Positions 16,975 to 26,073 of a DNA stretch of 64,000 bases are shown one piece after another (position 1 is the stretch's first letter; each line of letters starts with the position of its first letter). The notes under the pieces are model-generated. The model saw only the letters and a program-made list of their open reading frames with translations, did not search any database and was not told the DNA's origin. The DNA lies in NCBI GenBank assembly GCA_965226475.1, contig CBDDDJ010000005.1, positions 558,001-622,000 of the forward strand. Reading direction: 5' to 3'. This DNA comes from JASLMY01 sp965226475. GTDB taxonomy: Bacteria > Pseudomonadota > Alphaproteobacteria > GCA-2731375. The position numbers and the translations under genes were made by a program.

Positions 16975-17663
16975 CCGACACCGCCCCCACCCTCGATCAC
17001 GTCGAGTATTGGATCTTCGATCTCGACAACACGCTCTATTCGGCCGCCCACGACCTCTTCGCCCAGATCGACCAGAAGATGGGGGAGTTCGTGGCCGAGT
17101 TCCTCGGCCTCGATCCGGTCGAGGCGAAGCGGGTACAGAAGTCCTTCTTCCACGAGCACGGCACCACCCTCAACGGCATGATGCGGGTTCACGGCATGGC
17201 GCCGGGGCCGTTCCTCGACTATGTGCACGACATCGACCTCTCGCCGATCCCGCCGGACCCGACCCTGGCCGAGGCGTTGGACAGCCTACCGGGGCGCAAG
17301 TTCATCTTCACGAACGCCTCCAGCGGCCATGCCGACCGGGTCACCCGCCACCTCGGCATCCGGCACCATTTCGAGGATCTGTTCGACATAATCGAAAGCG
17401 ACTACCAGCCGAAGCCGAGGCGCGAGCCCTACGAAAAGCTGCTGGCCCGCCACGGCATCGAGCCCGAGCGCGCGGCGATGTTCGAGGACATCCCCCGCAA
17501 CCTGGAACCGGCGGCGGCGCTCGGCATGACCACGGTCCTGGTGCCCAACCCCCATGCCTGGTCGCGCGACGGCACGGCGGGCGAACACATCCACCACGTC
17601 ATCGAGGACCTGGGCCAATGGCTCGCCGCCGTGGTCCGGGCCCGAGCCGTCACGGCCGGTTGA
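16971..17663 (+). CDS. HAD-family pyrimidine 5'-nucleotidase
   Basis: This 230-residue haloacid-dehalogenase-type phosphatase belongs to the pyrimidine 5'-nucleotidase (SDT1-like) group. HAD motif I is FDLDNTLYS, motif II is IFTNAS, motif III lysine is in QPKPRREPY and motif IV is FEDIPRNL. The ATG overlaps the tilS stop (ATGA), so it is translationally coupled. Activity towards UMP/CMP is inferred from the subfamily, and phosphoglycolate-type substrates cannot be excluded. Confidence 0.82.
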   Translation: MTDTAPTLDHVEYWIFDLDNTLYSAAHDLFAQIDQKMGEFVAEFLGLDPVEAKRVQKSFFHEHGTTLNGMMRVHGMAPGPFLDYVHDIDLSPIPPDPTLAEALDSLPGRKFIFTNASSGHADRVTRHLGIRHHFEDLFDIIESDYQPKPRREPYEKLLARHGIEPERAAMFEDIPRNLEPAAALGMTTVLVPNPHAWSRDGTAGEHIHHVIEDLGQWLAAVVRARAVTAG

Positions 17664-17718
17664 CAGCACGCCCGCCCTCGCTAAGTTCGGGCGCCGATAT
17701 TTTCCAGGAGGACCGACG

Positions 17719-18564
17719 ATGGACGCCGCCACGCTCGAAACCACGATCGACGACGCCTGGGAAAAGCGCGATGCCATTTCCACGGCCACGGGCGGCCAGG
17801 TCCGTGACGCCATAGAGGCGGCGCTCGACGGCATGGACAGCGGCGATTTGCGCGTCGCCGAAAAGCGCGACCAGGGCTGGCACGTCAACCAGTGGCTGAA
17901 GAAGGCCGTGCTGCTCTCCTTCCGGATATACGACATGGCGCCGGTGCCGGGCGGGCCCGGCGAGAACACGCCCTGGTTCGACAAGATCGCCTCCAAGTTC
18001 GAGGGCTGGGGCGAGAACCGTTTTCGCGAGGCCGGCTTCCGCGCGGTGCCGAACTGCGTCGTCCGCCGCTCCGCCCACATAGCACCCGGCGCGGTGCTGA
18101 TGCCCTGCTTCGTCAACCTCGGCGCACGGGTCGGCGCGGGCACCATGATCGATACCTGGGCCACCGTCGGCAGCTGCGCCCAGGTCGGCGAGAACTGCCA
18201 TATCTCGGGCGGTTCCGGCATCGCCGGCGTGCTGGAGCCGCTGCAGGCCGATCCCGTGATCATCGAGGACAACTGCTTCATCGGCGCCCGCTCGGAAGTC
18301 GCCGAGGGGGTCATCGTCGAGGAGGGCTCGGTGCTCTCGATGGGCGTCTATATCGGCGCCTCGACCCGCATCGTCGACCGCCACACGGGCGAAGTGCACC
18401 AGGGCCGCGTGCCGGCCTATTCGGTCGTCGTCCCCGGCACCTTGCCGGGCGGCACGCTGCCCGACGGCTCGCCCGGCCCGAACCTCTATTGCGCGGTGAT
18501 CGTCAAGACGGTGGACGCCGGTACCCGGGCCAAGACCTCGATCAACGAACTGCTGCGCGACTGA
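17719..18564 (+). CDS. dapD: 2,3,4,5-Tetrahydropyridine-2,6-dicarboxylate N-succinyltransferase
   Basis: DapD transfers succinate from succinyl-CoA to tetrahydrodipicolinate in the succinylase route to diaminopimelate and lysine. The 281-residue protein has the N-terminal helical domain with the ENTPWFDKI motif and a long left-handed beta-helix of hexapeptide repeats (VLMPCFVNLGARVGAGTMID and following). A CCAGGAGGA ribosome site precedes ATG 17719. dapE follows 23 bases later. Confidence 0.96.
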   Translation: MDAATLETTIDDAWEKRDAISTATGGQVRDAIEAALDGMDSGDLRVAEKRDQGWHVNQWLKKAVLLSFRIYDMAPVPGGPGENTPWFDKIASKFEGWGENRFREAGFRAVPNCVVRRSAHIAPGAVLMPCFVNLGARVGAGTMIDTWATVGSCAQVGENCHISGGSGIAGVLEPLQADPVIIEDNCFIGARSEVAEGVIVEEGSVLSMGVYIGASTRIVDRHTGEVHQGRVPAYSVVVPGTLPGGTLPDGSPGPNLYCAVIVKTVDAGTRAKTSINELLRD

Positions 18565-18587
18565 CGCGCCTTGGCGACGACGTGGCG

Positions 18588-19730
18588 ATGACGGAGACCC
18601 AGCCGAGCGACCCACTGCGCCTCGCCGGCGACCTGATCCGCTGCGAGAGCGTGACCCCGATCGAGGGCGGCGCGCTGGACCTGTTGGAAGAGGTACTGAC
18701 CGGCCTCGGCTTCACCTGTCACCGCCTGCCCTTCGGCGAGGTCGACAACCTTTACGCCCGCCATGGCGAAAACGCCCCCAACTTCTGTTTCGCCGGCCAC
18801 ACGGACGTGGTGCCGACGGGTGACCCGGGCGACTGGTCGGTGCCGCCCTTCGCCGGCGAGGTGGTCGACGGCATGCTCCGGGGCCGAGGGGCCGCCGACA
18901 TGAAGGGGGCGATCGCCGCCTTCGTCTCGGCCGCCGCCGGCCTGATCGAGGCGCGCGGTCCCGCGCTCGGGGGTTCCATCAGCCTGCTGATCACCGGGGA
19001 CGAGGAAGGCCCGGCGGTGAACGGGACGGTCCGGATGCTCGACTGGCTGGCCGCCAACGATCAACGCCTGGACCACTGCCTGGTGGGCGAGCCGACCAAT
19101 CCGACCCGCCTGGGCGAGATGATCAAGAACGGCCGGCGCGGCAGCCTGAACGCCTGGATCACGGCGCGGGGCGCGAGTGGCCACGTCGCCTATCCCCACC
19201 TGGCGGACAACCCGCTGCCCCGCCTCACCGGGCTGCTGGAGCGATTGCAGGAGCGCCGCTTCCTGGACGAGAGCGAGCATTTCCAGGCGACCAACCTGGA
19301 GGTGACGGGGATCGAGGTCGACAATCCGGCGACCAACGTCATTCCGGGCGAGGCACGGGCCCGGCTCAACATCCGCTTCAACACCAGCCATTCGGGCGCC
19401 AGCCTGTCGGCGTGGATCCGCGAACAGTGCGAAGCCGTCGCCGAACCTTTCGAATTGGAGATCCAGGTGAGCGGCGAGCCGTTCCTGACCGCGCCCGGGG
19501 ACTTCACCGACCTGCTGGCGGCGGCGATTCATGCGGAGACGGGGCTCAGCCCCGAGCTCTCGACCACCGGCGGCACCTCGGATGCCCGCTTCATCAAGAA
19601 CCATTGCCCGGTCGCCGAGTTCGGCCTGATCAGCCAGACCATGCACAAGGTCGACGAACAGGTCGCGGCCAGCGACGTCGAGGGGCTGGCGCGGATCTAC
19701 GCCCGAATCCTCGAAAGCTATTTCGCCTGA
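18588..19730 (+). CDS. dapE: Succinyl-diaminopimelate desuccinylase
   Basis: DapE is the zinc peptidase-family M20 enzyme that removes succinate from N-succinyl-L,L-diaminopimelate. Metal ligands and catalytic residues appear in FAGHTDVVP, GRGAADMKG, TGDEEGPA and the C-terminal SQTMHKVDEQV. The dimerisation domain insertion lies between about residues 180 and 290. The start is ATG 18588; an in-frame GTG six bases earlier is possible. The pair dapD-dapE provides two consecutive-branch steps of lysine and peptidoglycan precursor synthesis. Confidence 0.96.
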   Translation: MTETQPSDPLRLAGDLIRCESVTPIEGGALDLLEEVLTGLGFTCHRLPFGEVDNLYARHGENAPNFCFAGHTDVVPTGDPGDWSVPPFAGEVVDGMLRGRGAADMKGAIAAFVSAAAGLIEARGPALGGSISLLITGDEEGPAVNGTVRMLDWLAANDQRLDHCLVGEPTNPTRLGEMIKNGRRGSLNAWITARGASGHVAYPHLADNPLPRLTGLLERLQERRFLDESEHFQATNLEVTGIEVDNPATNVIPGEARARLNIRFNTSHSGASLSAWIREQCEAVAEPFELEIQVSGEPFLTAPGDFTDLLAAAIHAETGLSPELSTTGGTSDARFIKNHCPVAEFGLISQTMHKVDEQVAASDVEGLARIYARILESYFA

Positions 19731-19731
19731 C

Positions 19732-20310
19732 ATGCCGAGCTGGAACGAAATCAAGAGTTCGATCTACGGCGCCTGGCGTATCGCCCTGCTCGATCCCGGA
19801 GCGCTTCGCCACTTCAATGTGAGCATCGAAGGCTTCTGGCATTCCTTCATCGCCATTCCGATCGCCTTCGCGATCACGATGCCGAAATACCTCTTGGGCG
19901 GCGACGCGGACCAAGGCGACGAGATCGAGCGGCTTTCCACCGATGGCGACTTCATCGTCACCCTCATCTTTGGACTGATCGGCTGGATCGTCTTCGTCGT
20001 GGTGATGGTCTGGATCACGAAACTGCTGAATCTGACCGCGACCTATGTCCAATACATCATCGTCTGGAACTGGGGCAGCGTGGTCAGCACCGCCTTCATG
20101 CTGCCGGTCTCGATCCTCGCCCATCTTCGAGATCCGGCGGACGGCATGACCTACGTCCTGACGATCGTGTTCTCCTTCGTCTTGCTCTACTACAGCTTCC
20201 GCGTCGCTCGGGTCGGCTTGGGCTGCGCCGCCGCCGTGGCGATAGGCATCACGGCGTTCGAACTCGTCCTCAACCTGCTGATCTACAAATTCTCAGTCTT
20301 CATCGCCTGA
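19732..20310 (+). CDS. Hypothetical multi-pass membrane protein
   Basis: A 192-residue protein with four or five hydrophobic segments (about residues 38-55, 75-100, 108-130, 138-160 and 165-190). It starts one base after the dapE stop, so it belongs to the dap transcript. The general shape recalls YIP1-type small membrane proteins, but no motif secures that. Function unknown. Its last 11 bases overlap the convergent truA. Confidence 0.7.
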   Translation: MPSWNEIKSSIYGAWRIALLDPGALRHFNVSIEGFWHSFIAIPIAFAITMPKYLLGGDADQGDEIERLSTDGDFIVTLIFGLIGWIVFVVVMVWITKLLNLTATYVQYIIVWNWGSVVSTAFMLPVSILAHLRDPADGMTYVLTIVFSFVLLYYSFRVARVGLGCAAAVAIGITAFELVLNLLIYKFSVFIA

Positions 20311-21058
20311 CCGCGTCGGCGTCGTATGTCACGCCCAGCAGATAGAGCCCCAGGGCCGGCGCCACGGGGCCGCAGGCGGCGCGGTCCCGAGCCTCCAGCG
20401 CCGCCCGGATATCGGCCGCGCTCCAGGCCCCCTCGCCCACCCGCTTCAGGCTGCCGACGAGGGAGCGGACCTGGTGGTGGAGGAAGGAACGGGCGGTGGC
20501 GGCGATCTCGATCTCCTGGCCGCGCCGCGATACCTCCAGCCGGTCGAGCGTCTTGACCGGCGATTTCGCCTGGCATTCGGCGGCGCGGAAGGTCGTGAAG
20601 TCATGCCGGCCGACCAGTGCTCCAGCCGCGCCGGCCATGGCGTCGGCATCGAGCGGCGGGGCCACGTGCCAGACCCGGCCCTCGTCGAAAGTGGGCGGCG
20701 GGCGCCGGTTGAGGATGCGGTAGAGATAGCGCCGTTCGGTGGCGGAGAAGCGGGCGTGGAAGTCGTCCGTCATCTCCACCACCTCCAGCACGGCGATCCG
20801 CGCCGGCTTCAGGTGGAAGTTGGCGGCATCGCGGATGGCCTCCGTCGGGCGGGCCGGCTCCAGGTCGACGTGGGCGACCTGGCCGAGGGCATGGACGCCC
20901 GCATCGGTGCGCCCCGCGCCGTACACCACCGGCGGCGCATCGGCGAGCGGCGCCAAGGCCGCCTCCAGCGCCGCCTGGATCGAGGGACCGTTGGTCTGGC
21001 GCTGCCAGCCGACATAGCCGCGGCCGTCATATTCGATGGTGAGGCGGTAGCGCGCCAT
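20300..21058 (-). CDS. truA: tRNA pseudouridine(38-40) synthase TruA
   Basis: TruA isomerises uridines 38-40 in the anticodon stem-loop of many tRNAs. The start MARYRLTIEYDGRGYVGWQRQ is the standard N-terminus, and the catalytic aspartate is in GAGRTDAGVHALGQ. FHARFSATERRYLYRI and FLHHQVRSLVG are other family blocks. The 252-residue length is normal; an upstream extension of the open frame lies over fmt and is rejected. It is the last gene of def-fmt-truA, four bases after the fmt stop. Confidence 0.95.
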   Translation of the reverse strand: MARYRLTIEYDGRGYVGWQRQTNGPSIQAALEAALAPLADAPPVVYGAGRTDAGVHALGQVAHVDLEPARPTEAIRDAANFHLKPARIAVLEVVEMTDDFHARFSATERRYLYRILNRRPPPTFDEGRVWHVAPPLDADAMAGAAGALVGRHDFTTFRAAECQAKSPVKTLDRLEVSRRGQEIEIAATARSFLHHQVRSLVGSLKRVGEGAWSAADIRAALEARDRAACGPVAPALGLYLLGVTYDADAVRR

Positions 21059-21062
21059 GGCC

Positions 21063-21986
21063 TCAACCGAGCCGCGCGCCCGGCGGGAGCGGCAGGCCGC
21101 GCAGGAAGGCCTCGGCGTCGAGTGGCGCCTTGCCCGCCCGTTGCAGGCGGAGCGGACGGAGCGCGGCCTCGCCGCAGGCAATCGTGGGGCCCGCGTCCAG
21201 AACCATGCCCGGCGCCCCGTCACCCGCCGCCACCTCCGCCAGCAGCAGCTTTATCCGCTCGCCCTCGTAGTCGAACCAGGCGCCCGGGAAGGGAGAGAGG
21301 CCCCGGACGCGGGCCGCCAGCGCGCCGGCCGGAAGCGTCCAGTCGATGCGGGCCTCCGCCTTGTCGATCTTGTGGGCATAGATGACGCCCTCGTCCGGCT
21401 GCGGGGTGGCCGCGAGGCTGCCGGAATCGAGTTCGTCGAGCGTCCTGGCCATCAGCGGCCCGCCCGCCGCCGCCAGGCGGTCGTGCAGTTCCCCCGCCGT
21501 CATCAGCGGTCCGATCGCCATCCGCTCGAACAGCAGCATGGGACCGGTATCCAATCCCTCGTCGACGGCCATGGTGGTGAGACCGGTCTCGCCATCGCCC
21601 GCCATGATCGCCCGCTGGATGGGCGCCGCCCCGCGCCAGCGCGGCAGCAGGGAGGCATGCAGGTTGATGCAACCGAGGCGTGGCGCGGCGAGGAACGCCG
21701 GCGGCAGGATCAGGCCGTAGGCCACCACCACCGCCGCGTCGAGTTCCAGGGCCGCGAAGGCCGCCCGCGTCCCATCGTCCTTCAGGCTCGTCGGATGGAC
21801 CACCTCCAGGCCATGCGCCGCCGCCGCGCGGGCGACCGGCGAGGGCCGGGCCTTGTTGCCACGACCGGCGCGGCGCGGCGGCCGTGTGTAGACCCGGCGG
21901 ATTTCATGGCCAGCGGCGACGAGCGCCTCCAGTGTCGGCACCGCGAAGTCCGGCGTTCCCATGAAGGCGAGCGCGAGTGGCCTCAT
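21063..21986 (-). CDS. fmt: Methionyl-tRNA formyltransferase
   Basis: Fmt formylates initiator methionyl-tRNA using 10-formyltetrahydrofolate. The 307-residue protein begins MRPLALAFMGTPDFAVPTL and carries the formyltransferase motif INLHASLLPRWRGAAPIQ with the catalytic Asn/His/Asp set completed by MAVDEGLDTGPML. A C-terminal OB-like tRNA-binding domain follows from about residue 205. It lies 22 bases downstream of def, the standard pairing. Confidence 0.96.
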   Translation of the reverse strand: MRPLALAFMGTPDFAVPTLEALVAAGHEIRRVYTRPPRRAGRGNKARPSPVARAAAAHGLEVVHPTSLKDDGTRAAFAALELDAAVVVAYGLILPPAFLAAPRLGCINLHASLLPRWRGAAPIQRAIMAGDGETGLTTMAVDEGLDTGPMLLFERMAIGPLMTAGELHDRLAAAGGPLMARTLDELDSGSLAATPQPDEGVIYAHKIDKAEARIDWTLPAGALAARVRGLSPFPGAWFDYEGERIKLLLAEVAAGDGAPGMVLDAGPTIACGEAALRPLRLQRAGKAPLDAEAFLRGLPLPPGARLG

Positions 21987-22008
21987 CGCCCCTGCCCGGG
22001 AACCGGCC

Positions 22009-22527
22009 TCAGGCCGGGGCCTTCTGTTTGCGCGTCTTCACCAGCTTGCGCAGGATGATGTTGCGCTTCAGCGCCGAGAGATGGTCGACGAAGAGAATCC
22101 CGTCCAGGTGGTCGTATTCGTGCTGGACGCAGCGGGCGAGGATGCCGTCCGCCTCCAATGTTCGCTTCTCGCCCTCGCGGTCGACATAGGCGACGGTGCA
22201 ATTCTCCGGCCGCTCGATCTCGACGAAATGTTCGGGGAATGACAGACAACCCTCGTTGTAGAGCGCGCCCTCCTCGGAATACCGCACGATCTCCGGATTG
22301 ATCAGCACGTGCGGGGCCGGATCCTCGTCCATGCGCGCGACATCGAAGACGATCAGCCGTTTCGCCACGCCCACCTGGATCGCCGAAAGCCCAATACCGG
22401 GGGCCTCGTACATGGTCTTGAGCATCCCGTCGATCAGCCGGCTCAAGGTGTCATCGATTCCCCCGACCGGCTCCGAAATGGCCTTCAGTCGCGGGTCCGG
22501 CGCGATGATCAGGGGCAGGCGACTCAT
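22009..22527 (-). CDS. def: Peptide deformylase
   Basis: Removes the formyl group from nascent proteins using a bound metal ion. The three family motifs are present: GIGLSAIQVGV (motif I), EGCLSFP (motif II, metal-binding Cys) and HEYDHLDG (motif III, two His ligands and catalytic Glu). I use ATG 22527 (MSRLPLIIAPDPRL), the usual family N-terminus, giving 172 residues; an in-frame ATG at 22539 adds four residues and has GAGG immediately before it, so the start is not certain. Confidence 0.93.
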   Translation of the reverse strand: MSRLPLIIAPDPRLKAISEPVGGIDDTLSRLIDGMLKTMYEAPGIGLSAIQVGVAKRLIVFDVARMDEDPAPHVLINPEIVRYSEEGALYNEGCLSFPEHFVEIERPENCTVAYVDREGEKRTLEADGILARCVQHEYDHLDGILFVDHLSALKRNIILRKLVKTRKQKAPA

Positions 22528-22651
22528 GGAACGGCGCATCCTCGGGCGGAAATTAAGGCGTGCGGGTTACCTAATCGCTCGCCGGAAAGGCGTCAAGGCA
22601 GGCCCCGCATGTTAGGCTCGGGGCCCGAATCGAGCGCGCGCGAGGTGCCCG

Positions 22652-23764
22652 GTGGACGTCGGTATCTGGCTGATTCTCGTGGCCGTCGTCGCGGTCGGGG
22701 CGGTGCTCGCCTGGCTGCAACTGCGCCGCCCGCCCCCCGCGCGCGGCCCGGAGCTGGACCGCGTGCGCGAGAGCACGGAGGCCCTGCTGCAGGCGCAACG
22801 GGAGCTGGCCGGCCGGGTGAGCCAGCTGGCCGAGCAGTCGACCAGCGAGCGCTCCGAGCTCACGCGCGCGATCAACGAGCGGCTGGACGGCGTCACCAAA
22901 CGGCTCGGCGACGGGCTGGAGCAGTCGGCGACGCGGACGGCGCGGACGCTCGGGCAGCTGACCAAGCATCTGGAGGTGATCGACCAGGCGCAACGCAACA
23001 TCACCGACCTCGCGGGCCAGGTCGTGGGATTGCAGGACATCCTCGACAACAAGCAGGCGCGGGGCGCTTTCGGCGAGGTGCAGCTGAACGACCTGGTCTC
23101 GGCGATCCTGCCGCCCAGCGCTCGCGCCTTCCAGCACACGCTCTCCAACGGGCAGCGGGCCGACTGCCTGATCCGCCTGCCGCACCCCCCGGGGCCGATC
23201 GCCATCGATTCCAAGTTCCCACTGGAGAGCTACCATGCCCTTCGCGCCGCTGGCGACGAGGCCGAGAAGATCCGTGCCCAGCGAGAGTTTCGCGCGGCAA
23301 TCGGGAAGCACATCGCCGACATCGCCACGCGCTACATCGTTCCCGGCGAGACGGCGGAATCGGCGTTGATGTTCCTCCCCGCCGAGGCCGTCTATGCCGA
23401 GCTGCACGCCAATTTCCCCGAGACGGTCGAGCTTTCCTACCGCCAGCGGGTCTGGATCGTCTCGCCGACCACGCTGATGGCGACCCTCAACACCGTGCGC
23501 GCGGTGCTGAAGGATGCCCGGATGCGCGAGCAGGCGGGCCTGATCCAGACCGAGGTGCTGAAGCTGATGGAGGATGTCGGCCGCCTCGACAAGCGGGTCG
23601 ACAGCCTGCGCAGGCACTTCGAGCAGGCGGAGAAGGACGTGCGCGAGATCACCACCTCCAGCGGGCGGATCAACCTGCGCGCCAACCGGATCGAGGAAGT
23701 CCAGCTGGAGGACCCGGTCGACGCCATCCCGCCGCCGCCCGAGGGACGTGGCGAGCCGTCATGA
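22652..23764 (+). CDS. rmuC: DNA recombination protein RmuC
   Basis: RmuC-family proteins limit inversions at short inverted repeats and carry a nuclease-like fold. The 370-residue protein starts at GTG 22652, with a membrane-anchoring N-terminus (residues 3-22), a long coiled coil (about 30-125), and the conserved RmuC core with RGAFGEVQLNDLV, DSKFPLESY and FLPAEAVYAEL. Full length for alphaproteobacterial members. It is transcribed away from def with a 124-bp shared upstream region. Confidence 0.9.
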   Translation: MDVGIWLILVAVVAVGAVLAWLQLRRPPPARGPELDRVRESTEALLQAQRELAGRVSQLAEQSTSERSELTRAINERLDGVTKRLGDGLEQSATRTARTLGQLTKHLEVIDQAQRNITDLAGQVVGLQDILDNKQARGAFGEVQLNDLVSAILPPSARAFQHTLSNGQRADCLIRLPHPPGPIAIDSKFPLESYHALRAAGDEAEKIRAQREFRAAIGKHIADIATRYIVPGETAESALMFLPAEAVYAELHANFPETVELSYRQRVWIVSPTTLMATLNTVRAVLKDARMREQAGLIQTEVLKLMEDVGRLDKRVDSLRRHFEQAEKDVREITTSSGRINLRANRIEEVQLEDPVDAIPPPPEGRGEPS

Positions 23765-23809
23765 TTTTGCGCGCCCAGGCCCGCGAGCCCGGTCCGGAGG
23801 TTGACGTCG

Positions 23810-23827
23810 GCATCGATAAATCGATGC
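23810..23827. repeat. Near-perfect palindrome GCATCGAT-AA-ATCGATGC
   Basis: Two 8-base arms surround two bases in the gap between the convergent rmuC and dcd genes. The loop is too short for a good RNA hairpin and there is no following T-run, so it is more a protein-binding-site type palindrome than a classical terminator. Confidence 0.4.
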
Positions 23828-23853
23828 GAAGGAAGATTAAACCGGGCCTTGGA

Positions 23854-24402
23854 TTATCTTGCCTTTTGGTTCTGGAACATCCCCGAATAACCTTTCTCTG
23901 GCGTGCCTAACGTGGCCTCGAAAATAAGCTGGCATATACGCATGCCAGGAGTGAGAATAATTGTTGCTGGGCCATGATTTATCATCTCCAACTGAATTGG
24001 GCCAACAAATCCCCCGTGAATGGTGGAGGCTGTAATATGAACCCCCAAGCCAAGTCGGGCCAAAGAGCTTTTCCCCTCGACTCTCGCCGCAACTCGTGAC
24101 TGGATTGGTAGATCTAGGACTTGTTGGGTCCATCCCAATATTAGCTTGTTCGGCACTAGACCATACGTGGAGTTTACCTCGACAGGCTCCGTTAATATAT
24201 CCACAACACTGCTATAATTGTAGTTTCTGCTGTTGGGGTCTATTGATATACCGGCTTCATCTGTCGCACGATATTGCCGTAATGTCCCGTGCAAAGTTAA
24301 GTCTACGGATGTCGAGCTATAGGCATCGGGCTCTGGAGCCGGATCAAGCCCGATCAGCCCTTGGTCGATGGCTATTCTGATCTCGCGATCCGTAAGAATC
24401 AT
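23854..24402 (-). CDS. dcd: dCTP deaminase family protein
   Basis: The protein starting MILTDREIRIAIDQGLI (182 residues) is a Dcd/dUTPase-superfamily member, which deaminates dCTP to dUTP. Conserved segments are SSTSVDLTLHG, RVEGKSSLARLGLGVH (substrate-binding Ser/Arg) and GPIQLEMINHGP with the catalytic glutamate. The ATG overlaps the stop of the upstream small gene (ATGA). Base composition is clearly more AT-rich than the neighbouring genes, with A/T-ending codons, suggesting acquisition by transfer. It could serve nucleotide metabolism or come from a phage or defence setting. Confidence 0.82.
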   Translation of the reverse strand: MILTDREIRIAIDQGLIGLDPAPEPDAYSSTSVDLTLHGTLRQYRATDEAGISIDPNSRNYNYSSVVDILTEPVEVNSTYGLVPNKLILGWTQQVLDLPIQSRVAARVEGKSSLARLGLGVHITASTIHGGFVGPIQLEMINHGPATIILTPGMRICQLIFEATLGTPEKGYSGMFQNQKAR

Positions 24403-24644
24403 GCAGCGGCAACATTGGTTGTTGGAACCCACACCCGCCACCGGCCAGACATCGCCTCACGCGGCAACTCCACCAGCGAATCGCCGTTTTCTTGATGAAG
24501 GGGCCGACCCACCTCGATAGCCCCATCGATAATGGCCGATATATGAACGATCACCTGTTCTTCACAACCGTCGTGTGTAGTAACCGCGACCAACACCTCG
24601 CCAGGGCCCGGCCCCTCGCCTATCCGCCTGATTTGCAACCACAT
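24399..24644 (-). CDS. Small hypothetical protein coupled to dcd
   Basis: An 81-residue protein starting MWLQIRRIGEGPGPGE, chosen because a GGGGAGAAGG ribosome site lies just ahead; a longer frame from 24668 skips this site. It is predicted soluble, beta-rich and acidic, with no motif I recognise. Its stop codon overlaps the dcd start (ATGA), so the two are made together. It shares the lower GC content of dcd. Function unknown; a partner or regulator of the deaminase is a guess. Confidence 0.62.
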   Translation of the reverse strand: MWLQIRRIGEGPGPGEVLVAVTTHDGCEEQVIVHISAIIDGAIEVGRPLHQENGDSLVELPREAMSGRWRVWVPTTNVAAA

Positions 24645-24895
24645 TTCCTTCTCCCCTATGATCCCCACCCGCTAGAATCGCAACCCCGCGATGGTCGGTT
24701 TCGGCCGACGCCGGGGCCGTGGTTAGCATGACGACTCATTTGAGAAGCGTGGTGGCGAGTCAAGTGTCCGTCAATAGGATAATATCACTATCGTAAACTT
24801 GGGCATTCCGAAAGAATTTCGGCTCCGCGCGGTGGATGTATTGGGCCGGGAGCCGGGGAACGGGGCGACGTCCGAGACCATGGGCATGGTGAGAC

Positions 24896-25864
24896 ATGCG
24901 GACTAGCGGCGACGACGGCGGCGAGGCCAAACCGCCGGGCGGCTTCCCCGAAATCAGCGGCTGGGCCTCGGCCAAGGTCCGCAACAGGGGTCTGCTGTTG
25001 GTGCTGACGGCGGGCGGCATCCTCGCCTGGCTCGCCCATGTCGTCGATCTCGGCGCGCTCGGCCGGGCCTTCGCCAATCTCGGCCTCCTCCACCTGGTCC
25101 TGGCCGGTCTGATCACCGCGTGCCTGCCGCTAATCGTGGGCCTTCGCCTGCGCCTGATCCTGCGAAGCCACGGTCTCGACCCGGGCTGGCGTCGGGCGAT
25201 CTGCGTCGTCCTCGGCGTTCACCCGCTGAGCGTGGTCTCGCCCGGGCGGCTCGGCGAGGGGTTTCGCGTGGTCGCGCTCCGCGATCTCGCCGACACCGCC
25301 ACCCTCGTCGGCCTGATGGTGGGCGAGCGGCTGCTGGACGTCGCCATGCTGGCCATCATCGCCAGCGTCGCGGGCCTCTCGAGCGGGCGGGCGGAGTTGG
25401 CGGCGACGGCGCTGGTGCTGCTGTTCCTGGTCGCCTGCCTGCTCGCGACGGCGGCCTTTTCCGACCGCGCGCCCCTTCCCGGCCGCCTGAAGCCGGCGGC
25501 AAAACGCGTGGCCAGCGGCCTGCTGGCGCTCCGCCGCTCGCCGCGGCACCTTTTGGGCGCCGTGCTGGCGACGATGCTGCACTGGTCGCTGACCATGATC
25601 CTGGTGAGCGTTCTCTTCGCCGGCGTCGGCGCGCCCCTCGACATCGCAACCATCGCGACGGCGATGCCGCTCGCCATCTTCGCCGGCCTGCTGCCCATCA
25701 CCCTGGGCGGCTTCGGCACCCGGGAAGCCGCCCTCGTCGCCCTGCTGGCCGGCCAGACCGCCGCCCCCGACGCTTTCGCCGCCGGCCTACTCTATTCGCT
25801 CTACACCTACGTGCTGCTGGGGGGCTTCGGCCTCTTCTTCACGCGGCGCGCGCTGGGGTATTGA
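24896..25864 (+). CDS. Lysylphosphatidylglycerol synthase/flippase-type transmembrane protein
   Basis: A 322-residue integral membrane protein with about eight hydrophobic helices, resembling the AglD/MprF N-terminal flippase domain family. Recognisable family features are VSPGRLGEGFRVVALRDL (the conserved P-G-R-x-GE/ R-x-x-L segment), LMVGERLLDVAML and PITLGGFGTREAALVALL. Such proteins are proposed to move or modify lipids, but no substrate can be named. It stands alone on the plus strand; the 250 bases before it are non-coding. Confidence 0.82.
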   Translation: MRTSGDDGGEAKPPGGFPEISGWASAKVRNRGLLLVLTAGGILAWLAHVVDLGALGRAFANLGLLHLVLAGLITACLPLIVGLRLRLILRSHGLDPGWRRAICVVLGVHPLSVVSPGRLGEGFRVVALRDLADTATLVGLMVGERLLDVAMLAIIASVAGLSSGRAELAATALVLLFLVACLLATAAFSDRAPLPGRLKPAAKRVASGLLALRRSPRHLLGAVLATMLHWSLTMILVSVLFAGVGAPLDIATIATAMPLAIFAGLLPITLGGFGTREAALVALLAGQTAAPDAFAAGLLYSLYTYVLLGGFGLFFTRRALGY

Positions 25865-26073
25865 GCCTCCCGATATATCCAGGGCAATAAAAGCGATGCC
25901 GAGCGGCTTTCGCATGATCCGGTGACGCGGGCCCTCGGCCCTGATCCGAGAGCGGAGCCGAGCGTTCCGCTCACGCCCGCCAACCCCGAAATTGCTCCCA
26001 CGGGCCTGGTTGGCTATTCTGATGGCGGCCACCCTCATTCATATCGGAAATGTCGGTTCGGAGAAATACTGAA

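Noticed and set aside
20474..21385. A 303-codon plus-strand frame opposite truA and fmt
   Set aside because: Both minus-strand genes are unmistakable; the opposite frame is arginine/glycine-rich with no domain.
25950..25972. Hairpin GAGCGGA/TCCGCTC downstream of the flippase-like gene as a terminator
   Set aside because: The stem is short, the loop is nine bases and no T-run follows.
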